Below, piece after piece: positions 9,016-17,719 of a stretch of 64,000 nucleotides of DNA. This DNA is from JADLGL01 sp963732865 (GTDB taxonomy: Bacteria; Pseudomonadota; Alphaproteobacteria; Rhizobiales; Kaistiaceae): NCBI GenBank assembly GCA_963732865.1, contig CAVTBC010000004.1:434001-498000 (forward strand), written 5' to 3'. The position numbers were made by a program, and so were the translations under genes. Positions within the stretch are counted from its first letter, which is position 1; each line of letters starts with the position of its first letter. The notes beneath the pieces are model-generated. The model searched no databases. It was given only the letters and a program-made list of their open reading frames with translations, and had not been told where the DNA came from.

Positions 9016-9982
9016 CTAGCCGGCGAGATTGGGTGCAATGCGCTGGCAGGTCTCGACCAGATGATCGATCGCTGCGACGGATTTCTCGAAGAGATCGCGT
9101 TCGGAGCGGTTGAGGTTGATCTCGATAATGCGTTCGATACCGCCGGCACCGATCACGACCGGGACGCCGACGAAGCGCTTGTCGACGCCATATTGGCCTT
9201 CGAGATAGGCCGACGCCGGAAGCAGGCGCTTCTTGTCGCGCAGATAGCTCTCGACCATCTCGATGGCCGAGGCCGCCGGCGCATAGAAGGCGGAGCCGGA
9301 TTGCAGCAACGCCACCATTTCGGCGCCCGCTTCGCGCGTTCGCTCGACGATGGCGTCCAACCGCTCGGTCGACATCCATCCCATCTTCACGACATCGGGC
9401 AGCGGGATGCCGCCGACCGCCGAATAGCGCGTGAGCGGCACCATCGAGTCGCCATGGCCACCGAGGACGAAGGCGGTGACATCCTCGACCGAAATGTCGA
9501 GTTCCGCCGCGAGGAAGGCGCGGAACCGCGTCGAATTCGAGGACGCCGGCCATGCCGACGATCTTTGCCTTGGGCAGACCCGAATAGCGGTGCAGGGCCC
9601 ACACCATCGCGTCGAGCGGGTTGGTGATGCAGATGACGAAGGAGTTGGGCGCGTATTTCGCCAGCGCCGCGCCGACCTTCTCCATCACCTTGAGATTGAC
9701 GTCGAGGAGATCGTCGCGGCTCATCCCGGGCTTCCGCGGCACGCCCGCGGTGACGATGCAGACGTCGGCATCCTTGATGGCGGAATAGCTGGAGGCGCCG
9801 GTGAAACTGGCGTCGAAGCCGTGAATCGGTGCCGCCTGCGCAATGTCCAGCGCCTTGCCTTGCGGCACGCCGTCATGCACGTCGATCAGCACGACATCGC
9901 CCAGCTGCTTCAGCCCGATGAGATGGGCCAGCGTGCCGCCGATCTGACCCGCTCCGATCAAGGCGATTTTGGCTCGCGCCAT
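9016..9982 (-). pseudogene. mdh: malate dehydrogenase, reading frame broken by an apparent +1 insertion
   Basis: LDH-like malate dehydrogenase of the TCA cycle. The N-terminal part reads MARAKIALIGAGQIGGTLAH with the GxGxxG NAD site, then CIVTAGVPRKPGMSRDDLL and ITNPLDAMVW. At GVL the frame is lost; the rest (MVPLTRYSAVGGIPLP to the TAG at 9016) is intact in another frame. Removing one T of the pair 9536-9537 gives GVLDSTRFRAFLAAELDIS and a normal 321-residue enzyme with the catalytic GGHGD. Apart from this one base the gene is undamaged, so a sequencing error or very recent mutation is as likely as a dead gene. Called pseudogene only on the frame as printed. Confidence 0.9.
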
Positions 9983-10023
9983 GTCAATTCATCCCTGAGA
10001 TTAGTTGGGCGAGGACGCCCGTT

Positions 10024-10644
10024 TTAGCGGAAGAAGGCCACCGGCTCGCCGCCGCTGATCATTTGACCTTCGAAGCGGCCGGTGACCACCAGCGCGCCGT
10101 CGCGCACTATGCTGACCGCATAGAGCTGGGCAATGGGAACGCCTGCGGCAAACAGAACAACCTGCTGGCCGTCCAGACGCCAGGATGAGATCGAAGACAG
10201 CGCCGGGCTGTTGCAGCTGCGCGTTGAGCCCCGATAGCCGTCTTCCCAGGGTGTGCCGTTGAGGAAGAACTGCGAGCAGACGATGTTCCCCAAGGAAATC
10301 GTCCAGCCGCCGATGAGATCGTCAAAGCTCACCGTGACGTTGGAGTTGGCGGCAAGGGCCGCAACCTGATCGGGTTGGCCAACCTCGTTGGGGGGCGCCA
10401 GCGGACCGACCGGCTGGGCCAGCGGACTGGCCGGAGTTGGCGGGTTGGCCGCAGTTTCCGTGCTCTCGCCCAAGGGGGGCAACTGGTCGGTTGCGATCGG
10501 CGCGTCCGTCTGTGCGGTATTGAAGTCGGTTGGCGGCGCATTGGCCGCAGTGCCGCCGTTAAGGGGGATACCGATGGCGCCGACGGCGCCGCAGCCGGCG
10601 AGAGCAACAAGGGTCAGCAAAGGCGCCAGCCGGAGCAGTCTCAT
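10024..10644 (-). CDS. outer-membrane lipoprotein with AprI/Inh-type protease-inhibitor domain (Omp19-like)
   Basis: 206 residues. A signal peptide with lipobox (LVALAGC) is followed by about 90 residues rich in Pro/Ala/Thr, then a C-terminal domain with the AprI/Inh inhibitor pattern: GGWTISLG, paired cysteines, GYRGSTRSC, SSWRLDGQQVVLF, RFEGQ. This arrangement is that of the Brucella Omp19 family, lipoproteins shown to inhibit proteases. An upstream in-frame ATG at 10785 would put about 47 basic residues before the signal peptide; the ATG at 10644 is chosen. The function here is by family, not demonstrated. Confidence 0.75.
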   Translation of the reverse strand: MRLLRLAPLLTLVALAGCGAVGAIGIPLNGGTAANAPPTDFNTAQTDAPIATDQLPPLGESTETAANPPTPASPLAQPVGPLAPPNEVGQPDQVAALAANSNVTVSFDDLIGGWTISLGNIVCSQFFLNGTPWEDGYRGSTRSCNSPALSSISSWRLDGQQVVLFAAGVPIAQLYAVSIVRDGALVVTGRFEGQMISGGEPVAFFR

Positions 10645-10803
10645 CGGGGTAACCTGTATTGGCCGCTGCGGGCCGGCCGAACCGTCATGGATTTTGACAA
10701 AATGCCGTTTCCTGGCGTCGAGCGCCGCTGATACCGTCCTTCGCCGCCGCCGACAAGCTTTGCCGATGGCAACGATGTGGACCATTCGTGAGGCCTTTTG
10801 GTG

Positions 10804-11262
10804 TCACGCTGGGCGCGGCGGGGCTTGCCGCCGCTCCTTGCGGATTACCAATTTCAGGCCGGACCAGATTTCGTCCACGGCGCAAACCTTAACATCGACT
10901 AGGCCGAGCGGCAGGACGATATCGCGAATTGTGTCCTCGGTGATGTCCGTCGGGCGCTTCGATGCTTTCTTTGGCCAAGAGATCCAGATGATGCCGTTGG
11001 GCACGATCGAGGCCATGAGGCGCGGTGCGGAAGCACGAAGATCTGCAGCCCGCGTATAGAAGGCATGGATCAGATCGAGCGGCGTATCGGGTAGGGCGGT
11101 GGCGGTTTCGGCCGTGCCGACAAGGATGTAGCCAGCCGCGCGTTGCAGCCATTCAAGCGTGGGCGGCAAGGCAATGAAGGCAACCTTCTGTCCGTCCCGC
11201 AACCCAAGCTTTTTGGCCAGCGGAGTGCCCGAATAGCCGGCCTGTGTTGGCGCAATTGTCAA
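10804..11262 (-). CDS. DUF3052-family cytoplasmic protein (TTG start)
   Basis: 152-residue soluble protein matching DUF3052: SGTPLAKKLGLRDGQKVAFI, then a Rossmann-like core and IWISWPKKASKRPTDITED, ending with GLKLVIRKERR. Function unknown. I choose the TTG at 11262 because it shares four bases with the stop of the preceding gene (TTGA), AGGA lies seven bases before it, and the conserved domain starts just after. The upstream ATG at 11295 would run through the coding end of the neighbour. The pair is probably co-transcribed and translationally coupled. Confidence 0.75.
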   Translation of the reverse strand: MTIAPTQAGYSGTPLAKKLGLRDGQKVAFIALPPTLEWLQRAAGYILVGTAETATALPDTPLDLIHAFYTRAADLRASAPRLMASIVPNGIIWISWPKKASKRPTDITEDTIRDIVLPLGLVDVKVCAVDEIWSGLKLVIRKERRQAPPRPA

Positions 11263-11612
11263 AGCGGATTCCTGATCGGCATGTCGCCCGCGCAATCCTT
11301 GATGATCGTCGTGGCGGTGACAAGGATGCCTAGGCGCTGAACAAGGTGCAGCGTCTGGCGCAGGCGTTCGACCTCCGCATCGTTTCCGGTGATGCGGACC
11401 GCAACATATTCGATTTCGATTGGCTCAAGCTGCTCGGGCAACCGATCGATCACGCACTGACACTCGACCGGGCCGAGCTCTAGCTGGCCGCGGCATTCCG
11501 CAAAGATCTGCTGCAGATGTCCCTGCGTGGCGGACGGACCCGCCGCGCGACCGCCTTGCGCGCCGAGAAGAAGGGCTAACGAGCCGATTGCTAGGACCAG
11601 CGACGTCCGCAT
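11259..11612 (-). CDS. small exported protein, unknown function
   Basis: 117 residues with a clear signal peptide (LVLAIGSLALLLGAQGGRAA). The mature part has cysteines in AECRGQ, ECQCVID and KDCAG, suggesting disulfides in the periplasm, and an IEYVAVRITGNDAEVERLRQ helix. I recognise no family. It overlaps the downstream DUF3052 gene by four bases. Confidence 0.65.
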   Translation of the reverse strand: MRTSLVLAIGSLALLLGAQGGRAAGPSATQGHLQQIFAECRGQLELGPVECQCVIDRLPEQLEPIEIEYVAVRITGNDAEVERLRQTLHLVQRLGILVTATTIIKDCAGDMPIRNPL

Positions 11613-11683
11613 GGCGGACTCCGGATTTGGGTCGAACCAGCCTAACTTATCCCGGTCGGCTGCGAAATTGTCCGCAAAACGAG

Positions 11684-11711
11684 ACCGGCCCGCCTTTGAC
11701 GGCGGGCCGGT
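11684..11711 (-). terminator. terminator after the triple-repeat exported protein
   Basis: Eleven-base perfect stem ACCGGCCCGCC (11684-11694 with 11701-11711), six-base loop, followed on the minus strand by TCTCGTTTTG. It begins 23 bases after the stop at 11735. Confidence 0.7.
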
Positions 11712-11734
11712 GCGATCATTGACCTAGGGTGGGG

Positions 11735-13084
11735 CTATTTCCCGCCACCTTGCTCTGAGATTTGCAGCGTTGCGGCCGGGTAGGCGCCGCCGTCATAGGT
11801 TCCGACCCAAATGTCATATTGGCCTGACAAGGGGAACGCGAATTGCAGTTCGGGGTTGTAGTTGCCCCCCGTATCGTCATCGCAATACCAATTGCCATCG
11901 GGCCCGTTGACGATCAGCGTGGTGTCCGTGTCGGAGAGGACGCTGAGGATCAGAGCGGCGTTGCCTGCGGTGAAGTTCAGGCGGAAGTCCGGCGCCTGCG
12001 CGATGCTGCCGTAGCAAGCGTTGCCATTCGTGTCGGTCCCGAGGGCGCCGTTGGCGTCAACGGTGCCGCCCGCGGTCAGCGCCACGGTGTAGGGGCGCGG
12101 TGTGAACCCGGTCGCGAGATCGATCTGGCCGTAGGTCGGCGTCAGAGTGTAGTCGGGACCGCTGCCATAGCTACCGCTTCCGCTGACGTCGCTGGCTGCG
12201 GTGTTGTTGCCGATCTCGGAGATGTTCAGCGTGGCGTTGGGATTGCCGCCGCCATAGGCGCCGACCCAGATGTCGTACTGGCCGGACATCGGGTTGTCGA
12301 AGGCGATCATCGGGTTGGGGTACCCGGCGCCATCGTCGTCGCAGTACCAGGTGCCGTCCGGTGCGTTGATGACGAGGGTAGTGTCATCATCAGAGAGCGC
12401 CGAGATATAGAGGGTCGGGTAGCTGCCGGCCGTGTAGTTCAGGCGGAAATCCGGCGCTTCGGCGACGAAGCCGACGCAGGAGTCACCAAGGCCTGCGGTG
12501 CCGACATTGACGGCGCCGCCGGCAACGACACTGACCGTATAGGGATCGGGCGTGAAGCCGCTGGTAAGCGTCGCCTGGCCGTAGGTCGGATTCAACGTGA
12601 AGTCGGGGCCGGCAGTCGTTCCTGCACCAAGCTCCGAGATGTAGAGCGTGGCGTCCGGATTTTCGCCCTGGCTGAAGCTGCCAATCCAGATGTCGTACTG
12701 GCCGCTCGTCGGGTTGGCGAATTCAACCATCGGATTGAGGTTGCCGGCCGAATCGTCGTCGCAATACCAGGCGCCGTCAGGGCCGTTGATGACGAGGGTC
12801 GTGTCGCCCGAGGAAAGGGCGGAAATGTAGAGCGGAAGGCTGCCCGCCGTGAAGGTCAGCCGATAGTCGGGCGCGTTGGCGATATAGCCGTAGCAGCTGC
12901 CGCCGAGCGTCGACGCGTCAATGCTACCGCCGGCGACGACGCCGACCGAGTAGGGGTCCGGCTCAAAGCCGGAACTGAGCGATACTGTGCCGTAGGTCGG
13001 CGACAGGGTGTAGTCCTGCGCCAGCGACGGGGATAACCCCAGGATCGTGGCAGCGACCGCGACAAAGAGAAGTTTGCGAGACAT
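11735..13084 (-). CDS. exported protein with three tandem ~140-residue repeats
   Basis: 449 residues: signal peptide (VAVAATILGLSPSLAQ) followed directly by three repeats beginning DYTLSPTYG (residue 24), DFTLNPTYG and DYTLTPTYG. Each contains APD[YF]RL, a single Cys near its start, DTTL[VI][VI]N.PDG.WYCDDD with an acidic triplet, and a closing SGQYDIW[IV]G strand. The last segments resemble PPC-type beta-sandwich domains, whose acidic loop can bind calcium; that is inference. No enzymatic motif. Linkers are Gly/Ser/Thr-rich, longest between repeats two and three. It has its own terminator at 11684. Confidence 0.75.
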   Translation of the reverse strand: MSRKLLFVAVAATILGLSPSLAQDYTLSPTYGTVSLSSGFEPDPYSVGVVAGGSIDASTLGGSCYGYIANAPDYRLTFTAGSLPLYISALSSGDTTLVINGPDGAWYCDDDSAGNLNPMVEFANPTSGQYDIWIGSFSQGENPDATLYISELGAGTTAGPDFTLNPTYGQATLTSGFTPDPYTVSVVAGGAVNVGTAGLGDSCVGFVAEAPDFRLNYTAGSYPTLYISALSDDDTTLVINAPDGTWYCDDDGAGYPNPMIAFDNPMSGQYDIWVGAYGGGNPNATLNISEIGNNTAASDVSGSGSYGSGPDYTLTPTYGQIDLATGFTPRPYTVALTAGGTVDANGALGTDTNGNACYGSIAQAPDFRLNFTAGNAALILSVLSDTDTTLIVNGPDGNWYCDDDTGGNYNPELQFAFPLSGQYDIWVGTYDGGAYPAATLQISEQGGGK

Positions 13085-13382
13085 CAGGGGGCTCCGTCTT
13101 TAGGGCGTTTCGGCGACCGCGCCGATATTGTTAGTTTGCATTTCGAGCGCTGAAGCCTGACAAAACGCTACCACATCCGGCGTCTGTAAGGCTATTGCCG
13201 AGCACAAAAGGCGCGGCCTAGTTACCTCAATCGGCCGTTGTTGTCCCAGCAGAAAGCCAGCGCGGCAAAGATTTCGTTTCGACCGGCCCGCCACGCCGCG
13301 AAGAGCAGTTTGTCCGCGGCCTTGAATGCCGGCCATGCCGCGGCTACCAACCGCCCAGCTACATCATCTTGGAATCCTTGAA

Positions 13383-14489
13383 ATGCCCGATCGTAAGCTT
13401 CTGCTCCTGCCCGGCGATGGCATCGGCCCGGAAATCATGGCCGAGGTCAAAGGCGTCATCGCCTGGTTCAACGACCGTGGCGCAGGGTTCAGCTTCGAGG
13501 AGGATCTGGTCGGCGGCTCGGCCTACGACGCGCACAAAGTCGCGGTCACCGATGCCGCGATGGATCTGGCGCATGCCGCGGACGCCGTGATCTTCGGCGC
13601 GGTCGGCGGGCCGAAATGGGACAAGGTTCCCTATGAGGCGCGGCCAGAGGCCGGTCTCCTGCGCCTGCGCAAGGATCTCGAGCTCTTCGCCAATCTGCGT
13701 CCGGCGATCTGCTACCCGGCGCTCGCCTCGGCTTCGTCGCTGAAGCCCGAGATTGTCGAGGGGCTCGACATCATGATCGTGCGCGAGCTCACCGGCGGCG
13801 TCTATTTCGGCGAGCCGAAAGAGATCACCGATCTCGGCAACGGCCAAAAACGCGCGGTCGATAGCCAGGTCTACGAGACCTACGAGATCGAACGCATCGC
13901 CGCCGTCGCCTTCGATCTCGCCCGTGCGCGGCAGAACAGAGTGACGTCGATGGACAAGCGCAACGTCATGAAGTCAGGCGTTCTCTGGCACGACGTCGTC
14001 GAGGATGTGCATGCGCATTCCTATGCCGACGTGAAACTGGACCACATGCTGGCTGATGCCGGCGGCATGCAGCTGGTGCGCTGGCCGAAGCAGTTCGACG
14101 TGATCGTCACGGACAATCTCTTCGGCGACATGTTGTCGGACGTCGCGGCGATGCTGACCGGCTCGCTCGGCATGCTGCCCTCCGCCTCGCTCGGCGCGCC
14201 GAACGAAGCCACCGGCAAGCGTAAGGCGCTCTATGAGCCGGTGCATGGATCGGCACCGGACATCGCCGGCCAGGGCAAAGCCAACCCGATCGCAATGATC
14301 GCCTCCTTCGGCATGGCGCTGCGCTATTCTTTCGCCATGCTCGAAGAAGCCGAGATGCTCGACCGGGCGATCGCCGCCACGCTCGATGCTGGCCTGCGCA
14401 CCGCCGACATCTGGACCGACGGCATGACCAAGGTCTCGACGGTCGAAATCGGCAAGGCGATCATCGCGGAACTCGGGAAGGCGTCATGA
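13383..14489 (+). CDS. leuB: 3-isopropylmalate dehydrogenase
   Basis: 368-residue NAD-dependent enzyme of leucine biosynthesis, oxidatively decarboxylating 3-isopropylmalate. It shows LLPGDGIGPEI, AVGGPKWD, the substrate-binding RPEAGLLRLRKDLELFANLRP, RELTGGVYFGEP, DNLFGDMLSD and HGSAPDIAGQGKANP. The ATG at 13383 matches the family start; the in-frame ATG at 13326 adds 19 residues with no homologous look. The 298 bases before it, back to the divergent repeat protein, hold no gene I can support. It ends in a four-base ATGA overlap with the next gene. Confidence 0.96.
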   Translation: MPDRKLLLLPGDGIGPEIMAEVKGVIAWFNDRGAGFSFEEDLVGGSAYDAHKVAVTDAAMDLAHAADAVIFGAVGGPKWDKVPYEARPEAGLLRLRKDLELFANLRPAICYPALASASSLKPEIVEGLDIMIVRELTGGVYFGEPKEITDLGNGQKRAVDSQVYETYEIERIAAVAFDLARARQNRVTSMDKRNVMKSGVLWHDVVEDVHAHSYADVKLDHMLADAGGMQLVRWPKQFDVIVTDNLFGDMLSDVAAMLTGSLGMLPSASLGAPNEATGKRKALYEPVHGSAPDIAGQGKANPIAMIASFGMALRYSFAMLEEAEMLDRAIAATLDAGLRTADIWTDGMTKVSTVEIGKAIIAELGKAS

Positions 14490-14854
14490 TCACGGTTCGT
14501 ATCATCGTTGCCGATGTAGCCGCATCGGCTGCCTTCTATGTCGAAACGCTTGGCTTCGACCTCGATGTGCAGACGCCGATGTTTGCCGCGGTGATGAAGG
14601 ACGGTCTCAAGCTGCTCCTGAGCGGGTCGGGCAGCGCAGCGGGTAAGCCGCTGTCCGATGGCACCGAGCAATCGCCCGGCGGCTGGAACCGGGTGATGCT
14701 GACAGTGCACGACATTGCCGGCGAAATTGCGCGGCTCAAGGGGCTTGGCGTGACCTTTCGCGGCGCGCCCGTCACCGGACCGGCCGGAACGCTGGCCATC
14801 TTCGACGATCCGTCGGGCAATCCGCTCGAGCTATGGCAGCCGGCGGAACACTGA
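14486..14854 (+). CDS. VOC/glyoxalase-superfamily protein
   Basis: 122-residue vicinal-oxygen-chelate fold protein with two beta-alpha-beta-beta-beta modules: IIVADVAASAAFYVETLGFDLD and MLTVHDIAGEIARLKGLGVTF, ending IFDDPSGNPLELWQP with the Glu that often binds metal. The His expected at the start of the first module is replaced by Arg (TVRIIVADV), so glyoxalase activity is doubtful. Coupled to leuB by ATGA overlap, an unusual pairing. Substrate unknown. Confidence 0.8.
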   Translation: MITVRIIVADVAASAAFYVETLGFDLDVQTPMFAAVMKDGLKLLLSGSGSAAGKPLSDGTEQSPGGWNRVMLTVHDIAGEIARLKGLGVTFRGAPVTGPAGTLAIFDDPSGNPLELWQPAEH

Positions 14855-14866
14855 TCGCACGATCGA

Positions 14867-16225
14867 TCAGCCGCTGAAGATCGTATCGAACAGAAGCTTC
14901 AAATTGAGGGCGAGAATGATCGCGGCGACGATCCAGGCAAGGATCGCAAGCGGCCGGGAAATCGTGAACGGGCCCATCTTGCGGCGGTCGCTGACAAACA
15001 GAACCAAGGGGATGACGGCGAACGGCAACTGCATCGACAAGATGACCTGGCTCAGAATAAGCAGCTTGGCCGTCCCGCTCTCGCCGTAGAAGGCGGTAAC
15101 GACAATCACCGGGACGATGGCGATGCCGCGGGTGAGCAGGCGCCGCGCCCAATGCGGCAGCCGTAGGCGCAGAAAGCCTTCCATCACGATCTGGCCGGCG
15201 AGCGTCGCGGTGACGGTCGAATTCAGCCCCGAGGCGAGCAGCGCAACAGCGAAGAGAACCGAGGCGATGCCGAGGCCCAGCAGCGGCGCCAGAAGCTGGA
15301 ACGCCTGACCGATCTCGGCGACGTCCGCATGGCCGCTATTGTGAAACGCGACCGCCGAGACGATCAGGATCGACGCATTGACGAACAGGGCGAGCATGAG
15401 GGCGATGGTGCTGTCGAGCGTCGCCCATTTGATGGCGTGGCGACGGCCCTCCTCGTTCCTCTCGTAGTTGCGCGTCTGCACGATCGAGGAATGAAGGTAG
15501 AGATTGTGCGGCATCACCGTCGCGCCGATCATGCCGATGGCGATGTAGAGCATGCCGGGGTTCGTCACGATGTCGGTCGAGGGCACGAAGAGTCCGTGCA
15601 GAAGCCCGGCGATTGGCGGCGCCGCGGCAATGACTTGGATCGCGAAGCAGGCAAAAATGACGATCAGCAGCGCGACGACGAAAGCTTCCAGATAGCGGAA
15701 GCCGCGGTTCATCAGCAGCAAAACCAGGAACGCGTCCAGGCCGGCAATCAGGGCGCCGCCGATGAGCGGGATGCCGAACAGAAGTTGTAGGGCGATTGCC
15801 GTGCCGATGACCTCGGCAAGGTCGCAGGCGATGATGGCAAGCTCGCAGGCGACATAAAGGACAAGGTTGACGGGGCGAGGGAAACTGTCGCGGCACGCCT
15901 GGGCGAGGTCGCGCCCGGTGGCGATCCCGAGCCTGGCGGCCAGGGCCTGCAGGAGGATCGCCATCAAGTTCGACAGCATGATCACGAACAGTAGGGTGAA
16001 GCCGAACGAAGCGCCGCCGGCGAGATCGGTGGCCCAGTTGCCCGGGTCCATGTAGCCCACCGATACGAGATAGCCCGGCCCGGCGAAGGCGAAGAATTGG
16101 CGCAGCCAGCGGCCAGTGCGCGGCACAGGTATCGTCGAATGCGCCTCAGGCAAGCTCGGCCGATCGCCGACCCGGGTGAAGCCCCAAGCCTTGTTTTCCC
16201 CGGTGGCAGGCGGCCGCCTCAGCAT
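14867..16225 (-). CDS. mntH: Nramp-family divalent metal (Mn2+) transporter
   Basis: 452-residue inner-membrane protein with eleven hydrophobic segments. TM1 carries the metal-binding DPGN (YMDPGNWATD), and TM6 carries the IGATVMPHN Met-Pro-His motif, both diagnostic of Nramp transporters that couple Mn2+ uptake to protons. About 40 N-terminal polar residues precede TM1. An AGGA-type binding site (AGGAAAGGACCC) precedes the ATG. A palindromic Mur/Fur-like box lies about 70 bases upstream, supporting manganese control. Confidence 0.92.
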   Translation of the reverse strand: MLRRPPATGENKAWGFTRVGDRPSLPEAHSTIPVPRTGRWLRQFFAFAGPGYLVSVGYMDPGNWATDLAGGASFGFTLLFVIMLSNLMAILLQALAARLGIATGRDLAQACRDSFPRPVNLVLYVACELAIIACDLAEVIGTAIALQLLFGIPLIGGALIAGLDAFLVLLLMNRGFRYLEAFVVALLIVIFACFAIQVIAAAPPIAGLLHGLFVPSTDIVTNPGMLYIAIGMIGATVMPHNLYLHSSIVQTRNYERNEEGRRHAIKWATLDSTIALMLALFVNASILIVSAVAFHNSGHADVAEIGQAFQLLAPLLGLGIASVLFAVALLASGLNSTVTATLAGQIVMEGFLRLRLPHWARRLLTRGIAIVPVIVVTAFYGESGTAKLLILSQVILSMQLPFAVIPLVLFVSDRRKMGPFTISRPLAILAWIVAAIILALNLKLLFDTIFSG

Positions 16226-16295
16226 CTCGTCGGGTCCTTTCCTGCAAAACCTTCGTGGGCGGCAGTTCGCGGCGGGCGGTGCGAAAACACTTTAT

Positions 16296-16316
16296 TGCTA
16301 TTAAGAATGATTTGCA
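16296..16316. promoter_or_regulatory. candidate Mur/Fur-family box upstream of mntH
   Basis: 21-base AT-rich imperfect palindrome TGC-N15-GCA with TGCAAAT on the mntH strand, inside otherwise GC-rich DNA. In rhizobia the Fur homologue Mur represses mntH through boxes of this look. Position, symmetry and composition are seen; the regulator is inferred. Confidence 0.45.
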
Positions 16317-16429
16317 TGTAGCTGCGAAACGCATGCAATGCAAGGGAATTTCCGCACAGCGTTAGTTCTAAATGTCGCAGACCGGACGCCGCTCGGCGAT
16401 GGTCATTGCAAAGTCGCCGACCATCCGCT

Positions 16430-16452
16430 ACTACTACGCGATGCGTAGTAGT
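16430..16452. promoter_or_regulatory. perfect palindrome over the padR start codon (likely autoregulatory operator)
   Basis: Ten-base arms ACTACTACGC (16430-16439) and GCGTAGTAGT (16443-16452) around GAT; the A and T of the centre are the first bases of the padR ATG at 16441. PadR regulators commonly repress their own operons from inverted repeats, so this is probably the operator. Confidence 0.65.
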
Positions 16453-16761
16453 TCGGAACCCGACGAGATTGGCCGCTATTCGGATCCGCCCTTGCTCGTC
16501 CTGGCGAGCCTCGGCGACGGTCCGAAGCACGGACATGCCATGATCGATGAAATCGCGGCGCTGTCGGGAACGAAGCTCGGGCCGGGCACGCTGTATGGCG
16601 CAATTGCCCGCCTCGAACGCGATGGCCTGATCGAACCGATGCCACCAGAGGATCGGCGCCAGCCCTATCGGCTGACGGCCCAGGGGCGAGCCGTCCTTCA
16701 GGCCAAGCTGGCCACGCTGCATCAGTTTGCCGTCAGCGCGCTCCGCAGGCTGGAGGCGTAG
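16441..16761 (+). CDS. PadR-family transcriptional regulator
   Basis: 106-residue winged-helix regulator. The PadR core is clear: LLVLASLGDGPKHGHAMIDEI, GPGTLYGAIARLERDGLIEP, DRRQPYRLTAQGRAVL. The start at 16441 puts the recognition domain at the usual distance; an in-frame start at 16372 would be unusually early and would place the whole palindrome inside the coding region. Its stop is followed immediately by the start of a membrane protein, the standard two-gene PadR/membrane-protein arrangement. Effector unknown. Confidence 0.85.
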   Translation: MRSSSEPDEIGRYSDPPLLVLASLGDGPKHGHAMIDEIAALSGTKLGPGTLYGAIARLERDGLIEPMPPEDRRQPYRLTAQGRAVLQAKLATLHQFAVSALRRLEA

Positions 16762-17697
16762 ATGAAGGCCGGCCTCGCTCGATGCCTCACTGCCCTTTAT
16801 CCGCGCCGCTGGCGCGAGCGCTATGGGCGTGAGTTTGCCGCCCTGCTCGAGGATCGGCCGGCCAGCCTCTCCACCCTTTCCGATGTCCTTTTCTCAGCGT
16901 TGAAGGCGCGCGCAATGACGATCTCCGACCTCTCCATGACAAGTAGTCAAAGATCGGTGGTGCTGTTCGGCTGGGCCGGGCTTGCCACCTTGGCCGCCGC
17001 GGTGAACCTCTATTTCTCCGTCGACGACACGGCCGTGGCCGCGGCGATGACGCTGCATCCGACGCTGTCGGTTCTCTTCTCAGCGATCGCCATGGGGTCG
17101 GCGGCCGCCTTGATCGTGGCCGCGCTCCTCGGCGTGCCGATCTTCTTCCGGCTGCTGAAGGCGTCGGGCGCTGATGGAAGGTGGCAATTCCTCAGGCCAT
17201 TCGCGATGGCGCTCGGCTTAGCGGCCGGCACGATCGTCTGGCTTGTCGTTGCCGGCGTCAGCGCACACGCGGCCTATGGCGGCAACTGGGTGCCACTTCC
17301 CTGGAACGTCCACGGGTTGATTGGGGTCGACGGACCGCCGGATTGGCTGCGTTGGGGTGCTGGTCTGGTGACGTTGGCGCTGCTTCTGGGCGGCCTCGTT
17401 TCAGTGGCCGTCGGGATTCGCCAGGCGCTCCACCGCTATGGCGCGTCGCTCCAATGGTCGCCCATCGAGCGAGCGCTCGGGTTCATCCTCGCAGCAGCAA
17501 TGCTGGTGACGGCCGGGGCCGCCGCGACCTGGGGGATTGTGGCGCAGGCGAGCAACTCATCGGCGTTCCACGGCGGGTCGGGCTTCCTCGCCACCACGAT
17601 ATTCGTCTCATGGGCGGCCAGCGCAATCGTGTTTATCGCCGGCGCGGTTATCGCCGGGCGGGGCGCCGCTGCGGTCGTCGGCGCCCGGGCCTCGTGA
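16762..17697 (+). CDS. integral membrane protein co-transcribed with PadR
   Basis: 311 residues. The N-terminus ARCLTALYPRRWRERYGREFAALL is the amphipathic entry typical of membrane proteins paired with PadR regulators. It is followed by about six hydrophobic segments, for example VVLFGWAGLATLAAAVNLYF and LIVAALLGVPIFFRLL. No transporter or enzyme motif is recognised. The start abuts the padR stop with no gap, so translation is probably coupled. Confidence 0.75.
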   Translation: MKAGLARCLTALYPRRWRERYGREFAALLEDRPASLSTLSDVLFSALKARAMTISDLSMTSSQRSVVLFGWAGLATLAAAVNLYFSVDDTAVAAAMTLHPTLSVLFSAIAMGSAAALIVAALLGVPIFFRLLKASGADGRWQFLRPFAMALGLAAGTIVWLVVAGVSAHAAYGGNWVPLPWNVHGLIGVDGPPDWLRWGAGLVTLALLLGGLVSVAVGIRQALHRYGASLQWSPIERALGFILAAAMLVTAGAAATWGIVAQASNSSAFHGGSGFLATTIFVSWAASAIVFIAGAVIAGRGAAAVVGARAS

Positions 17698-17719
17698 ATT
17701 CAAACCGAAGGACACGACG

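Noticed and set aside
13100..13336. 78-codon minus frame before leuB
   Set aside because: No ribosome binding site, no recognisable domain, low-complexity basic product.
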